64,000 nt of DNA from Diphasiastrum complanatum (taxonomy: Eukaryota > Streptophyta > Lycopodiopsida > Lycopodiales > Lycopodiaceae): NCBI GenBank assembly GCA_029204225.1, contig CM055110.1:34977947-35041946 (forward strand). Reading direction: 5' to 3'. Below are positions 34,110-47,255 of the stretch, piece by piece. The notes beneath the pieces were generated by a model. It saw only the letters and a program-made list of their open reading frames with translations. It did no database searches and was not told the DNA's origin. Made by a program: the position numbers and the translations under genes. Each line of letters opens with the position of its first letter. The first letter of the stretch is position 1.

Positions 34110-34689
34110 TCATGTTGCAAAACAACCAAAAGGACACCTGTGGAGCAAAACCACCCATCCAAACCTAGATCCCTCCTAGAGTTTCCTCCTGGATCTAGCC
34201 CCCAAGCCATAGTGAAAAACACAAGAGAGGGGAGGAGAAACTGGCTCAAGAATCTGACCTAAATTGAGCTATTGGCCTCCTATTCTTGCATTAAAACAAT
34301 CATTCACTATGCATGTGCTCCTATGTCCAATTATAGGTCTGGGCCCTCATATGATTATTAATTACTTTACAGGCCAAGCCCGGAATGACGAGGCATAATA
34401 TACACCTGGAGTGACTGGCCATCTGCGTCAAGAATTATTCTGATTCCCTTATACAGGACATGGATGTAACATTCTTCCCCCCTTAAACCAGTTATGTCCT
34501 CAGAACGAGTAACTAGGGAAACCCAATTTGTATGCTTTTAACTCTTCCCATGAATCATTATCCTCAATTTGACCAACCAACCTAAGCAAGCACACAGAGA
34601 TAGAGCAATTTCTCAATTGTTTATCTCTGATCTTGAGTACTCATTCAGGGTAACTTGCTAATTTGGGAGATTTAGCATCAAACTGAAAC
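34110..34689 (-). mobile_element. Family D element fragment (D3)
   Basis: The 3' LTR is recognisable from about 34110 (GAGCAAAACCACCCATCC, GGATCTAGCCCCCAAGCCAT) to its end GATGTAACA at 34471. A polypurine tract (minus AAGGGGGGAAGAA) lies at 34472-34485, then about 200 bp of internal DNA like D1. Divergent and truncated. Confidence 0.7.
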
Positions 34690-35685
34690 ATAAGGCTCCA
34701 AAATTGGTACTATATATTCTAGCACGTGTGAAAAGTACCCCTGCAGTCCACAGCAAGTTTTTGTCCATAAATTTTGAGTATACCCATCCTATTCAACTAG
34801 CCACATCAAAATTAGCGAGTTTCCAAAAACTTGCTAATTTGGGCTTACTTTCGGATCAACCTCATCAAATCTTCATAAATCCTCTTGTACTTGGCTCTGA
34901 TACCATGTGGAAATTTGCAAAATTGGACCAAGAATGGATCCTAAAATGATCCACAAGGGTGATTGGATGTTGAATATAATTGATCTATCAATCTACACAA
35001 GATTTAGATCAATCTAGATCAAATTTAGATGAGAAAATCTAACAAGAACAATCATAAATAAAAGGAAATTGTACTTGATGGTTTCACCCATGTGAAAACA
35101 TGTCAAAGCACGGACTCCAGCCTGAAATCAAAGTACAATATGATAGGAACTCAAAACTATCAAGAAACATTAAGACAAACGATGAAATTGACAAGAATTG
35201 CCTCCAAAACCAAGATTGGTGTTTCTTGTTGATTATGGCCAAATGTGGCTCTATATATACAAAAAGTGGGAGCTCGTGGTACTGATCATCCCTCTAATCT
35301 CACATGTGTGAGGGTGCTTTTTCATGTGATGATTCATCATGCAAAATTGACACTTGGACAAAACCTTCTATTTTGAGCCCTTTTGGTCCATTTTTCTACT
35401 ATATAGAGAACTAGGAAAAACTTTTCTAGAAGTGCAAATTTGACTTCCTCAGCTTATTCCACACGTGTGAACAGACCTCTACACATGGGATTTGACACCT
35501 AATCTCATGATGTGGCTTCATGCAATCTCTAGATTGATGCCATGACTATATGTACAAGCTATATGATTGTACTACTACATGAAAAGTACATCTATTTCAC
35601 ACGTGGGAACAAGCTCCACACATGTGTAATCATCCTATATACATAGATTTGGCCTTGACCAAGCATAATTTTTGCATTTTTCACA
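34690..35685 (-). mobile_element. Family C copia fragment (C2): leader and 5' LTR
   Basis: LTR 34906-35685 (780 bp) parallels the C1 LTR 52312-53025. Primer-binding site TGGTATCAGAGCC on minus at 34893-34905. The leader 34690-34892 aligns with 52030-52298 of C1. No coding part is left. Its right end TTTTTCACA borders the B1 leader. Confidence 0.82.
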
Positions 35686-36115
35686 GTCAACCCAAAGACT
35701 TTGATAAGTGCTCATCAAGGAATGCAATTCTAGTCAAGATTGTGTTCAATTTTTGCTTGATTTGTGAGATAGTTTGGATTGACTATTGCATGATGATTCA
35801 ACCTGATCTTGTAGGAATGATTTGAAGAGGCATTTATGTGCTTTTAATTTTTTTTGGTTTAGGTTAGGTGAATCTTATATCCTTGTGAAGTCGAGATCAA
35901 GGAGGAGACAATTCTAGATCCATTTTTTATGCAGATTCAAGCTAGTTTCCATTCTTGTTGACATTCATAGATCTGATTTGGCTTAAGATCAGGTATGATC
36001 TTATTGAGAGGTCAAGTTTTGAGCTTTCTCAAGTCCCTAGGTAGTGGGATAGCTAGTCTTTCAATCATTTCTATTTTGCATCTATTCTTGTGATCAAGAT
36101 CTTGTTTAAAGATAG

Positions 36116-37033
36116 ATGGCTTCAATGAATGCATATCTTTTGGATTCACATGATAGATTGAATGCTTCTAATTATTCAATTTGGAAGCTAAGAATGGAAT
36201 CAATTCCTATTTTACAAGATCTAATGGATATAGTAAGTGGTGAAGAGGATGAGCCCATTCACCCTCAAGAAGCTACAAAATACAAAAGGAGGTGCAAGGT
36301 TGCTCTCCATTGTATAAAAATGAATGTAGCTAATGAGCTTCTTAAGGAGGTAGGTGCTTGCACCTCGGCTCAAGAAGCATGGGAAACTCTTCAAAAGGTA
36401 TATGAATCCAAGAATACTTCAAGGTTGCTATCCTTGAAGAATCAAATCCTTCAATGTTTTCAAGCTAAAGGAGAGAGTAAACATTCATATGTGTTGAAAG
36501 TTAAGGACTTCAACAAGGAGCTTGCTTACATAGGAGATTCCATTAAGGAAAGTTGACTTGTTCAACTAGTATTGAGTGGTTTGAGTGTGGATTCTGCTAA
36601 CCTAGTGCAAGGCTATGCAATTATGAGCAAGTTGCCCTCACTTGAAGATCTCCAAGGAGTCCTCATGGTCGAGGAGAGTAGGAGAACACACATCGAGTCA
36701 AGGATGGAGATGCTCTCTCTCAATGATGGAGATGACAAGGTTCTTTTCATCAAGAGCAAAGGCAAAGGTGCTACATTCAAGAGGAACCAAGTCAAGAGTG
36801 AAGATCAAGAAGGATCTTCAAGTCCAAGCTCAAGCAAGCCAAGGAAGGATAAGTCAAAGGTCAAGTGCTACTTTTGTAGCAAGATGGGGCATTATGCCTC
36901 CAAGTGCTTCAAGAGGAAGCAAGCTCAAGGTCAAGAAAACCTAGGCCAAAAGGAAGAGGAGAGTTCATATGAAGACTCTCTCATGATGTCAAGTTTCTCA
37001 TCTTCAAGCATGAGAGGAGAAAACCCTTGGTAG
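36116..37033 (+). pseudogene. Copia gag with zinc knuckle (B1)
   Basis: The start Met at 36116 is followed by NAYLLDSHDRLNASNYSIW and ALHCIKMNVANELLKEV, the family B/C gag beginning (UBN2 type). One TGA at 36554-36556 interrupts the same frame, which continues LVQLVLSGL, EDLQGVLMVEESRR and the knuckle CYFCSKMGHYASKC near 36870-36910. A second nonsense TAG (37030-37032) replaces the second Trp before IDSGAS. Two point changes are enough to explain the breaks. Confidence 0.9.
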
Positions 37034-37697
37034 ATAGATAGTGGGGCTAGCACCCACATGACAAGTAAGAGGGAGTATTTTTCAACATTATCCACCTATG
37101 ATAGACCTATATTAAGTCAATTTCTATAGCAAATGATTATGCTTGTAAGGTATAAGGCATAGGATCCATACCTTTATGCTTGGGATCTTCAAGGAAGATC
37201 AAGATAGATGGTGTACTTTACATTCCTAGGAACACTAAGAGCTTACTTAGTGTAGGCCAATTGCTTGAAAATGGTTTCATTGTGGAGTTCTCTACTAATA
37301 TATGCAACACAAGAAGAATGGAAAGATCATAGCAAGAGGAAGAAGGTTTGGGAGGTTGTTTAAGCTTGATGCTTTTGGTGATCCTAACCAATTTGTGATA
37401 GTAGCCAAGGAGGACAAGATGACCACAAATAATTTGTGGCACAAGAGGCTTGGTCACATCAACACCAAGTCTATGGAAGCCATATGCAAGGAGGAGCTTG
37501 CTCTAGGCCTTCCAAGATCCATGGCAAAGGAGGAAAAGGTCCGTGAAGGATGTGCTTTGGCTAAAGCACATAGGTTGCCTTTCTCTAACACTATCACTAA
37601 AACTACTCACCCTCTTAAGTTGATTCATTTGGATGTACATTTTGCTAGCACAAAGAGCAATGGTAGAGCCACAATGTTTATAATCTTGAATGATTAA
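37027..37697 (+). pseudogene. Copia protease, pre-integrase and integrase start (B1)
   Basis: IDSGASTHMTSKREYF (protease active site, 37033-37080), GVLYIPRNTKSLLSVGQL, a frameshift near 37300, then LWHKRLGHINTKSMEAI (zinc-binding module) and HPLKLIHLDVHF, the first integrase block with its Asp. A TAA at 37695-37697 ends it. The rest of integrase is absent. Confidence 0.87.
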
Positions 37698-39046
37698 TCC
37701 TCTAAGTATCACATTGGCAAAGATATGGTTGAGATGAAGGAGAAGCTTGATCAAGAGGAGGAGCAAAATCTGAGAACTTCAACTATTCCAAGGAAAACCA
37801 CAATGGAACTATCAATTCTCATCTTAGTGAATAAGGAAAGACAAGTTGAAAAGAGGGGCACATTTTGTACTTCATTTGCTGAGTTTTGTAATGAAGTCCC
37901 TTTGACTGCTAAAGTATGGAATGAAAGGTGGTTGTCACATCTACTTACTCTTGAGTGTGCTAGAAGTAAGCATGACATTTCATTCATAAGTTGAAAGATT
38001 TTGACTTCATTATCAAAGAGGCATATTTTGAACCTTGTATGAGAGTAAGTGAATCATCCTTGAAGGACACTTATATCCATACAAGAGTATTTGGCCTCGT
38101 TAGTTTCAAGTTCAACAAGTATGTATTGCAAATTGCTAGTGGTAAGCAATTGTGGACTAGTCAATTTGGTATAAATAATCTTGGTGATTGTTTTGTTGAC
38201 TTGAAAGATCATATTTAGAAGGGGAACATTCAGGTTTGGACACTTGAAAACAAAGTCCTTGAGAGTCTTGAAGAAGATCATGGTTTGGATCCATGTTTTC
38301 ATCATCAACACCAAGAGGGAGTGAGCATGATGAAGAAAGAAGACATCAAGAAGGAACCCGAGAAAGAGCACCTATCTCAAGGCAAAAGATACCAGAATCT
38401 ACATCAATATGAAGGTTTGAGTAAAGAGAAAGGAGCAGCAAGGAAGTTTATCCATATCTCTCTTTACTCATCTTATTTTTTGTTTGATAAAAAACATGTC
38501 ATGTATATGACAAAGTCCTTTGATGATACTACTATGAACATTGTTTTTCATCCTATATCTTATGATGATGAAATAGTGATCATTACTAGTTTGATTGGAG
38601 TTTTAAATATGTATTCAAAGGCCTCATCTTGTGATCCATCCACTCTTGAATTTCCAAGGAATGAAGACTTCATTGGAAGGATGCCAAGTTGGAGTTCATT
38701 ATTGTCATGGATGAAGTCAAGATGGTGACATTTCAAGCTTTGGTTGAATGTGCTTCATACAAAAGTTGGATCTTATGGAAAGTTGTTGTTTTTCATGTTT
38801 ATTTTAAGGAGGAGACTCACATTTTTCAGCCCAAGGTGTTCATTCAAAAATCTACCAAAGACAAAGCTTGGATCTTAAAGACAATCCTTATTGAGCTCTC
38901 ACTACATTTGAGAACTTGGAGCTCAAATCATATTCTTATCATGATGAGTGATCATACTCACTCAACAAAGCAAGAACCTGAAAATTATATTGTTTTTATC
39001 CATGTATTAATTATTGATCCAGGATAGTCTCATCAAGCTAAATTGT
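37698..39046 (+). other. Coding-like insert of unknown origin inside B1
   Basis: Several open pieces (37725-37994, 37991-38218, 38285-38728 of 147 aa, 38689-39027 of 112 aa) lie where integrase, RT and RNase H should be. They have no retroelement motifs and no other family I recognise. The 147-aa piece is Lys/Glu rich at its start, then hydrophobic. Possible captured host sequence or scrambled filler. Confidence 0.45.
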
Positions 39047-39055
39047 GAGGAGGAG

Positions 39056-39702
39056 TGCTAAAATTTCACAATTCTAGCTTGACCAATTTTGGTCATATTG
39101 CTTGTAATTTGTATTATGGTCATGTTGTGGCTTGTCACACGTGCCAAATAGCATAGGATACTCTCATTCCTAACCTAGCATAGGAGTGGCACCTTTGGAA
39201 TGAGTCCAAATAGTGCTTTGATAGGCTAGAGAGATTGGGATCTCGAGATCTTGACCCCCCAACCCTAAAAATTAGAGTGGATCAAGTGGATATTTAGGTT
39301 AGATGTTAGGGTTAGGTTATGATGAATGCATAGAAGCTCTAATATTCTCAGATCCGAGCTCTACATGTATAAATATGTGATGGGATTTCCATCCAATTAT
39401 GAGCAAAATCGAGATTTTTCTTCTTGACTAGTTTGAGTCTATGATTTGATTGATGAATGCTATTGGCATATGGTTTTTTGTAATGATTGAATGAGTTTGG
39501 ACTTGTAGGTATAGTACACAGGTAGCAGCAGGCCCCGTACTTTCACATGTGTGAAGAGTTTTGGAGCTAATTCAAGGAGTTCAAGCCAAGATAAGCTAGG
39601 AATCAATGCATTGATTAGTAATCTAGCTTCTAGATCTTATTTGGATCTGAAGTAGGTGCTTTCTCCAACATTTCTAGGATCAAATGGGATTATTTTTCTG
39701 CA
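39056..39702 (+). repeat. 3' LTR of B1
   Basis: Starts TGCTAAAATTTCACAATTCT after the purine tract and parallels the B2 LTR at 45184 (CACAATTCTAGCTTGAC, CTTGTCACACGTGCC). The end is placed at TTTTTCTGCA by alignment with B2. Confidence 0.82.
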
Positions 39703-39946
39703 TTATTATCAAGCTTTGTTGGAGGCTAACCTAATTCTTTGCTTGTTGATTTTTTGAGTTTGTAATACAATTTCAGGCTGAAATTTTCAATACACAAGGC
39801 TTGTAGGAGGGCGAGTTCCTACATTCATCTAATGTGTGGTTTCGACACATTCCGGTGCTGATTTTTTAGATTTGATACTTGCTAGTATTTGTGTCTTTTA
39901 GGGCACATTCATGGTTTGAAAAAGTTTTTCTTCTTGGCTGGTTCTT

Positions 39947-40199
39947 ATGGCAAGGGATTTGGGAGCAATTCATACTTGTTCAGGTGAAGATATGTTGGAT
40001 GGCACCAACTATTCATCATGGAGTTGCAAGCTGAGGTTTGGCATCAACATGATGATTAAGCTCTTTCATTGATTTATCGGTAACAAGCTGATCTTCCTTA
40101 TATCATTTGAGATTTTGCAAGACCTCTAAAAGTGCTTGGGAAACACTTGTAAAGATGTACCGAATTATGCTTTCTCCTCTCTACTTCATCCTCTTTGAA
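39947..40199 (+). pseudogene. Copia-type gag N-terminus of element E
   Basis: From ATG 39947: GAIHTCSGEDMLDGTNYSSW then SCKLRFGINMM, the LDGxNYxxW start typical of copia gag, to a TGA at 40070-40072. Degraded homology (WETLVKM-like) continues to the A1 insertion. Confidence 0.7.
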
Positions 40200-40204
40200 G
40201 GTAG

Positions 40205-41428
40205 TGTTGGAGAAAGAGGGTGTGTCGTGTGTGAGAAATGAAAATAGCTCAAAAAAGTAATGAACACGAAAAGAAACGAACTCAAAATTCGAACAAGAAA
40301 CAAACTCGAACAGAATGTGTTCATGCGCAGCAGAATGAGCTATATTACTCTTTCCCTAAGCATGACTATGACTATCAGAAACAAATAGAACATTAGTGAT
40401 AGAAATCACAGTTGATCTGATTACGTAGCCAAATATTAATAGAACATCAGAAGAATAATTTGTCGCGAATAGCTAGACAAATTACTAGTCGTGAATGATT
40501 CACGAAAGAGCTAGACTGAGCTCAACTGATAATCAGCCGTGAATGATTCGCGAAAGGCGAGACTAAATATTAGTCGTCAACAACTAGACTAATAATAACT
40601 CGCTAAGAACAGATTACCAGATTGAGCAACAAGATAGTCAGACAGAATGAAGAAAAGTATAGCGATATTGACACACATCTAAACGCAGAACAAAAAGAGC
40701 TATCATCAAATTAAGTATAGCAAAATATACATGTCAATAATGCAGTAGAGCACAAGACAAGGGCGGATGAAACCGCGTGCTCTACAAAGCTAATTCGATC
40801 TGTAAAATGGAATGAATATATTATTGACAATAAAGAATCAATGCGCGAGGGCATCTACTTCGTCTATCTCTGATAGTCTTCTGATACATGCTCTACTTTA
40901 CACACACTTCATTCATCAGTTTTGAATACGCAAATGGTATTCAATATGTACACAATGTTACAGGTGTGTAGATGAAAAAAGCACAAAGTGGATGTGTTGT
41001 CTGTAGAAGATCGTGGGTGGCTGCTGTCGTTGTCAAATTCGTTAGCACAGTTGTATGGGATGAGCGTAAAAAGGGTCATAATGTCAGCCTTCGCTGAAAT
41101 GAATGTTGGTGAAGTTGCGAAAAATGCGTCACTCTGACGAAATGCCTTAGGATTTAATTTATAGGGTGCCTTCGCTTTTCCTAGAGCACCTTTGGCATTT
41201 TGTAAGGTACCTGTCACAAAATGCGTGTAAAAACACAGTGTCGCGTTATTTTCGTCTTTTCTTCACTTGTGAGAATTTACTTGTATTTATATAGACTGTC
41301 GTATTTTATTCGTCTATCTTATTTTTACATGTACATATGCAGACTGTGCAACAACGTGAGTAAAAATACAGCATGAATGGAGGCAGATTAAAATGGGATT
41401 TAGGAGAGTAGAGGAAATGAATCCAACA
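40205..41428 (-). repeat. 3' LTR of A1
   Basis: 1224 bp, TGTTGGAGAAAG...ATCCAACA, near-identical in length to the A2 LTR (1230) and to the 5' LTR without its insert (about 1238). Short TAGTCG/TTCGCGAA repeats at 40460-40600. Confidence 0.93.
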
Positions 41429-42280
41429 CCCCCCCTTAATTTGGATCCATGAATGTCTTGATCTTCAGACTAAGCAATGCACAAAATTTGTTGTGTGCAT
41501 TAATACTTAATGCTTTCGTGAATATATCTGCAACCATGTCTCGCGTTTTGCAGTACGTTAAGCTCACCTCCTTGTTGCCTTGATGTAGTGATATCTAATT
41601 TCAATGTGCTTACTCCTAGACTGAAATCTAGAGTTGGCCGCAATAGCACTCTGATTATCACAGAATAAAATTGTAGGGTTGCAATGATACAAATCAACGT
41701 CTAACAGTAAATTTCTCAACCAAAATGCTTCCTTAATAGATTGAGAAGCAGCAATGTATTTTGCTTCTATAGAAGAAAGTGCGATAGAGGTTTGCTTACG
41801 ACTGTTCCATGAGATAGGACCGCCATTGAAGAAGAATGTAAATCCGGATGTGGACTTATGATTGTCTACATCTCCTCCCCAGCCTGCATCAGAATATCCA
41901 TTGAGTTGATGAATATTGTCGTTGTTGACGTCTCCATAGCAGATGCACTGGTCCATGGTAGCTCGAATATATCTCATGGCTCTTATGAGAGCCTTCCAAT
42001 GGGTAATGCCAAGATTAGCCATATATTGGCTGAGTGAGCTTACTACAAAAGAGATATTTGATCTTGTACAGACCATTGCGTACATGAGAGATCCAAGTAT
42101 CGATCGATAAGGATACTCTCTCATCTGCTCCTCTTCCTGCTTGGTCTGGAGACATTGGTCCTTTGACAAATGCAGGCCTAGATCCATCGGTGAGTGAGCT
42201 AACTTACAATTCATTAGATTGTATATGTTAAGAACATTGTGAAGATACCTTTGTTGAGTGATGTAATCAGTCATCTCGCT
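41429..42280 (-). pseudogene. Copia RT end and RNase H (A1)
   Basis: Open on minus from the D1 junction: YRSILGSLMYAMVCTRSNI (RT C-terminus), YSDAGWGGDVDNHKSTSGFTF, ISWNSRKQTSIALSSIEAKYI, FCDNQSAIAANSR, HIEIRYHYI. The RNase H Glu is kept in SSIEAKY. The final FTKAL block is broken by a frameshift near 41560. The polypurine tract lies at 41429-41437. The open frame that runs on to 42535 reads into the D1 LTR and is an artefact past 42285. Confidence 0.9.
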
Positions 42281-42285
42281 CTGTC

Positions 42286-42765
42286 TGTTATGACCCTCAT
42301 AAGGTTTGCCCCTAAGATGAGGATAGGAGAACACAAAAAGAGAGACTATAGAGCCAAACTGCCCAACCAATCCTAGATCAAACATGGATCTAGCCCCCAA
42401 GCCATGCCATGTAAAGCAAGAGGAGAAGAGAGAAACTGGTAACCTAAACCCAATATGTCGACAGGAGAATACCCACCTCATTATATAGAGAACAGAGTCA
42501 TGTGCATGAAACCATGCAACCCCCATGCAGGTCAACTATAAATAGGTCTCATCTCTTCATGCAGTCCTCCTGTCTATATTCGTCACACAGACATGCAATA
42601 CTCCATATGTCTCAATTAGAGTGTCTAGGTCCTCTCAAGGTAATTAGTTACAAACTGGCCTTGACATGGAGTTAAATCATGGCGTGACCAATAATCTCAA
42701 GTACTGGAGGGCCGGTCTACCATATTAGGACTATTCCAAGTCTTTAACCAAATATGGCCATAACA
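42286..42765 (-). repeat. 3' LTR of D1
   Basis: 480 bp, complete. Includes a TATATA box at about 42483 and several CATGCA motifs (42513-42595). Confidence 0.93.
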
Positions 42766-45183
42766 TTCTTCCCTCCTTAAACTGCTTCTATCCTTAGAAG
42801 CTCCAAAGAACAGGAAAGAATTACAGTTCCTTTAACTCTCAATATTAACCAAAAAAATCATTATCCTTAGTCTGACTTTCATATCAAACATGTACTCAGA
42901 GATAAACCTATTTCAAATCATTAATCTCTGCGCTGGAGTACAACTCAGGTTTGAAAAGTACACTAAGAGATAAATTTTTCATTTGGGTTACATTCATCAC
43001 AAGTTAGTAACAACACCTTCATGTAAAACCCTTGCATGAAACACTAGGTAAAATAACCTAACTTGGGAGACTAAAGTTAAAAAAATAATAATATTTCTGG
43101 TCTGAAACTATCCACAAACTCTGGCAGACAATTCATAAAAAGCTTCCAAATACAACCATCTTTAGAATCTAATTCTAAGATATGATGATTTATTCAACTA
43201 GAATCTCTGGGAGAATCATTAAGATATAGAATGATTAAAACTCAACTCTGAGTATCCAGATACTCTTTTGAGTTAAATGCTCCTGTTTCTAGCACCAATG
43301 CAAGAAAATAGCATTCATTCATCTTAATAGACTGATCTGTCTCCTATGATAACTAGAGATTCAATCAAACAAAAAAATTGTACTCAAGCATCTGCAGACC
43401 ATAAACTGTAGTGGAATAGCATCCACTAGATAAATAAGATAATGTCTGTGAGATCCATAGGTTCTCAATTAAAATACTGGAGTAAAGAGATTCAAAACAC
43501 TGATCTGAATTCTTACTCAATCAATAGACCAAAACTTAATCGTCATGCTTAAGAATCATTACAATTCTTTACAATTCTCTGACAACAATTAAGTATCTAT
43601 TTACGATCTGTCAACCATAAATATTTAGATTCATATGATTTGTCAATCATAATTTTCTAGAATCCAAAATTATAATCATTTATAGGATACTGGAGTATAT
43701 GTCTAACATAACTTAGGAAAAGTAAGAGTCATTCCAAAATCTTTCTATCAAGAAAATATTGGATTCAGGAATACTTCCAAAACATGATTCTTTAACTGAA
43801 GTGCAAGATTCAAGGTCTAGAAACTATTGGTAATTAAAGACTGAACGCATACCAAGATGACAATCATCTTCAACTACAAAAACTTTAGATTACAATCCAA
43901 AATCACATCTAGATACCCAAAGTCCTGCTGAATATCAATTCACTTGTTATTCTTGGATTCATTATGATTCGTTATCCATTTGAGCTCTCTGAGATATAAT
44001 CACTAATGAGCTGAGTCTATTCCTTAAGGAATACTCTATTCCAAGAATATTGTATATCTAATGCACACAATTTTTAACTGATGAACCAAAATGATTCACT
44101 AATTATGCGTCTTACAAGCAATATAAATCAAAACCATCAATTTCTAGTGAATCCACATCACACTGATTGTTTTACCAATTAACTTTATCCTGGAGTAATC
44201 AACTACTCAAGCTAATTGCCAAGGATTCAAAAATCTCAAATGTCTAGGTGAAGAATTCAATTATACTAGTATGACACCACATTTAGATCCTTATCCAAAC
44301 CATTTATAAGTTAATCCATAAATCTCCAATCCAAAGATTTGTTAACTCTGCAAGTATCTGTCAAAACAATACTTGATCACATGTTTATATTCACCGACTA
44401 GGTTAAGTGTACCAAATAACCCTAGTAACCAGGAATACACAGTAGACTCATACAAGATTAATCATGCACATATGTGAATAATCTCACCATGACCCAGTAC
44501 ATAAACACATTTTTACCTGGTAGATTCCTCCAGAACCCACATATGTAACTCACATATCTCACTGAGATCTTGTAACTCAGCTGCAAAAGATTTTCTATTT
44601 CTCATGAGTAAATAACATATCCGGAAAATCTCTGAGATGAATAACATTCACTCTCAACAGTTTTCCAATCTAACTTACCTCTAATTACATAATTTCTTCA
44701 CTCAATCAACACATCTCTGATCCTAGTACTAAACTAGGATTAGGTTGATCCAATACAGAACTCTCAGACTTAACTTCTAATCAAACTTACTTCTATTCCA
44801 ACCAAAATGGAATTAGTAACCTTTGACCATTCATTGTACTACTTATAGACAATGATTCAACTTTCAAACATGTTCTAGTTCCAGATTGTCCATACAATCC
44901 CTAGAGAATTTCTCTTTTTCGAAAAGTTCCAATTAGGTATCTTACTCTGAATCTATTCAAAGTTACTTTCAGACCAAATCCCATTTCTATTCCACAGTTG
45001 GTTCTCTTTCGAAACTATGCAATTTACAGATTTCCAAATAGAATTTTATTCCACCACTTCACCCGTCCTTTTAATGAAATTATCAATTCCAATAAAAGTT
45101 AACTGGAAAGATGATCTATGAAAATATCCAAATTTAAGAAAAGTCAGTAATAAGTTCATTCCAATAAAGGATTCACTCTATTA
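42766..45183 (-). other. D1 internal region, left part, non-coding
   Basis: 2.4 kb of AT-rich, stop-rich DNA on both strands. Starts with the polypurine tract (42766-42780). Parts align by eye with D2 (about 29830-30470) and D3 (34472-34689), which shows it is element sequence, not host DNA. Confidence 0.75.
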
Positions 45184-45866
45184 TTGTTAAAAATTCACAA
45201 TTCTAGCTTGACTAGTTTTGGTCATATGACTTGTAAATAGTTAGATGGTCATGATGTGGCTTGTCACACGTGCCAAATAGCATAGGATTCCATTCATAAG
45301 GATGTTCTCAAGTAGACCTAAGTGTTAGAACCTTTGGAATGAGTCCAAATTATGCTTAGATACAAGGGAGAAAAAATAGGAGCTATTTTTGGTAATTTTT
45401 GCATTGTTGAAGGATCTCCAAGATTCCAACCCTAACTTGGTAGGGATGAAAGATCCACCAAAATTAGCATTAGGGATAGGTTTAGGGCTACTCATACCTG
45501 CCCAAAACCGTGATGGATCATGTATATATAGGTGATGATATCTCACCAAAATCAATCAAGCAATTTCATGATTTTTCTCTCATAATGGTGCAATTGCTCT
45601 CTATGTTCATAATTGTTTGAGTACTTGTGATTACTAATGATTATAGGATTGAATGTAGGTCTGGTGTACAGTACTCAGACTGTGGGAGGCCGTACTTTCA
45701 CACGTGTGAATCCTTCTTCAAGGATTTGGGCCATTTAGTGAGGTTCAAGCATAGATTTTTGATGGATTTTGATGGTTCAACTTGTGCTAATCTTATGAAA
45801 TCATAATCTATTGTTTCCCTCATCATTTCAAGTGATTTAGGATCCTTATTTGCTGTAATTTTTACA
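45184..45866 (+). repeat. 5' LTR of B2
   Basis: 683 bp, TGTTAAAAATTCAC...TTTTTACA, with the primer-binding site touching its end. Carries the palindrome CACACGTGTG at 45699-45708 and a TATATATAGG box near 45524. Confidence 0.93.
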
Positions 45867-45878
45867 TGGTATCAGAGC
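45867..45878 (+). promoter_or_regulatory. Primer-binding site of B2
   Basis: TGGTATCAGAGC, perfect complement of the initiator Met-tRNA 3' end. Confidence 0.95.
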
Positions 45879-46677
45879 CTAAAGACTGAAATGAGCTAAA
45901 TCCTTGGTTTGCATTCAATTTTATCACAATTTTTGATCTAAATCTTGTGTAGATTGGATCTTAGCATCTAGTATTGATTCTAGAACTCAAAGTGAGTCAA
46001 ATACATTGGAGATTGGTGTTGTGTGACTTCATTTGCAGGTGTTTAGGTGTCTAAAACCAGAGGCAAAGTTGAATTCAATTCACATTACCAAGATAGCAAG
46101 TTTTGCTTGCTCCAAGCATTGATTTCTAAGCGAGTTTTGGAGGTGATTTCATAGAGAAGGCTTTCTAGCATTCAAGGAGAGGGAAGATCAGAGTTTTGGG
46201 GACTCTTCAAGGCTGTTCTAAGGTGTAGTAGGCACCTCCTAAAGTGATTTAGGTTCAGTCCAGCCATTGCTTGACTTATGCACCAAATTAGATCAATTTT
46301 TCATCAATTTTGATCATTTTTTGCTTGTGATTGGATAGTAGATTGTGTTGCATCCTCATTAAGTTCCATTTAGATCTTTTACAAGTGATTTTGGAAGTAT
46401 ATTAGGTTGCTGAATTTCACTCTTGATCAGATCATTTGGAAGCTTTAATGTTCTTTATAGAAAGAGGGGCAATTCTACTAGTATTGTCTACTTCAATCAA
46501 GCAAGTGCATTGTTTCTAGTATTCTATGATTTGATTTTGTTAGAGATCATTCTTAGATCTTTATAGGAAGTCTATTACTGATCTTTTCAGGTCCCTAAGA
46601 AGTGGGATAAGGTAGACCTTCAATCAAATCAATAGAAGTAACCTTCATTTGTGTCAAGTCCTTGATTAGGAGACTAG

Positions 46678-47255
46678 ATGGCATCTATAAATGCATATCT
46701 TTTGGATACTAATGAAAGGCTCAACAAAACTAACTATTCCATATGGAAAGTTAGAATGGAATCTATCATGATCATGCAAGATCTGATGGAAATTGTAAAT
46801 GGTAAGGAGGGTGAACCTATTCATCCTCAAGAAAAAGCCAAATACATCAAGAGGTGCAATGTTGCACTACATTGCATAAAAATGAATGTTGCAAATGAAC
46901 TCTTAAGAGAGGTAGGAGATTGCACTTCAGCTCAAGATGCTTGGGAGACTTTGCAAAAGGTCTATGAATCCAAGAACCAAACTAGAATGTTAGCTTTGAA
47001 GAATCAAATCTATAGAAGCTATCAAAAGAAAGGAGAGAGTGCACATACTTTTGTCCTAAGAGTAAAGGAATTGAACAAAGAGCTAGCCTTTATAGGTGAC
47101 CCTATCAAGGATGAAGAGCTTGTTCAACTCATATTGAATGGACTAAGCTTTGAATTTGACAATTTGGTTCAGGGATATGCAATTATGGGTAAGCTACCCA
47201 TACTTGAAGAACTCCAAGGCACGCTCATGGCCGAGGAATCAAGAAGGAGCCAAAT
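46678..47255 (+). CDS. Copia gag of B2 (open, truncated at the deletion)
   Basis: A 194-aa frame starting MASINAYLLDTNERLNKTNY, then VALHCIKMNVANELLREV, WETLQKVYESKNQTRML and LVQLILNGLSFEFDNLVQGY. It is intact up to EESRRSQM, where the deletion junction lies, and stops at 47260-47262. It is about 80% like B1 gag by eye and lacks that element's nonsense codons. The zinc knuckle is gone, so RNA packaging would be impaired. Confidence 0.9.

Larger units (their letters stand above)
35686..39702 (+). mobile_element. Family B copia-derived element (B1), 5' LTR missing, no reverse transcriptase
   Basis: Plus strand. Partial leader (35686-36115), gag, zinc knuckle, protease, pre-integrase, the start of integrase, then 1.3 kb of unrelated sequence, polypurine tract GAGGAGGAG (39047-39055) and a 3' LTR. 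RT and RNase H are absent, so it would depend on proteins of another element. The C2 LTR occupies the place where its 5' end should be. Confidence 0.82.

Noticed and set aside
42286-42535. Open frame extending from A1 RNase H to 42535
   Set aside because: Past the CTGTC site it reads through the D1 LTR; the fused protein is an artefact of nesting.
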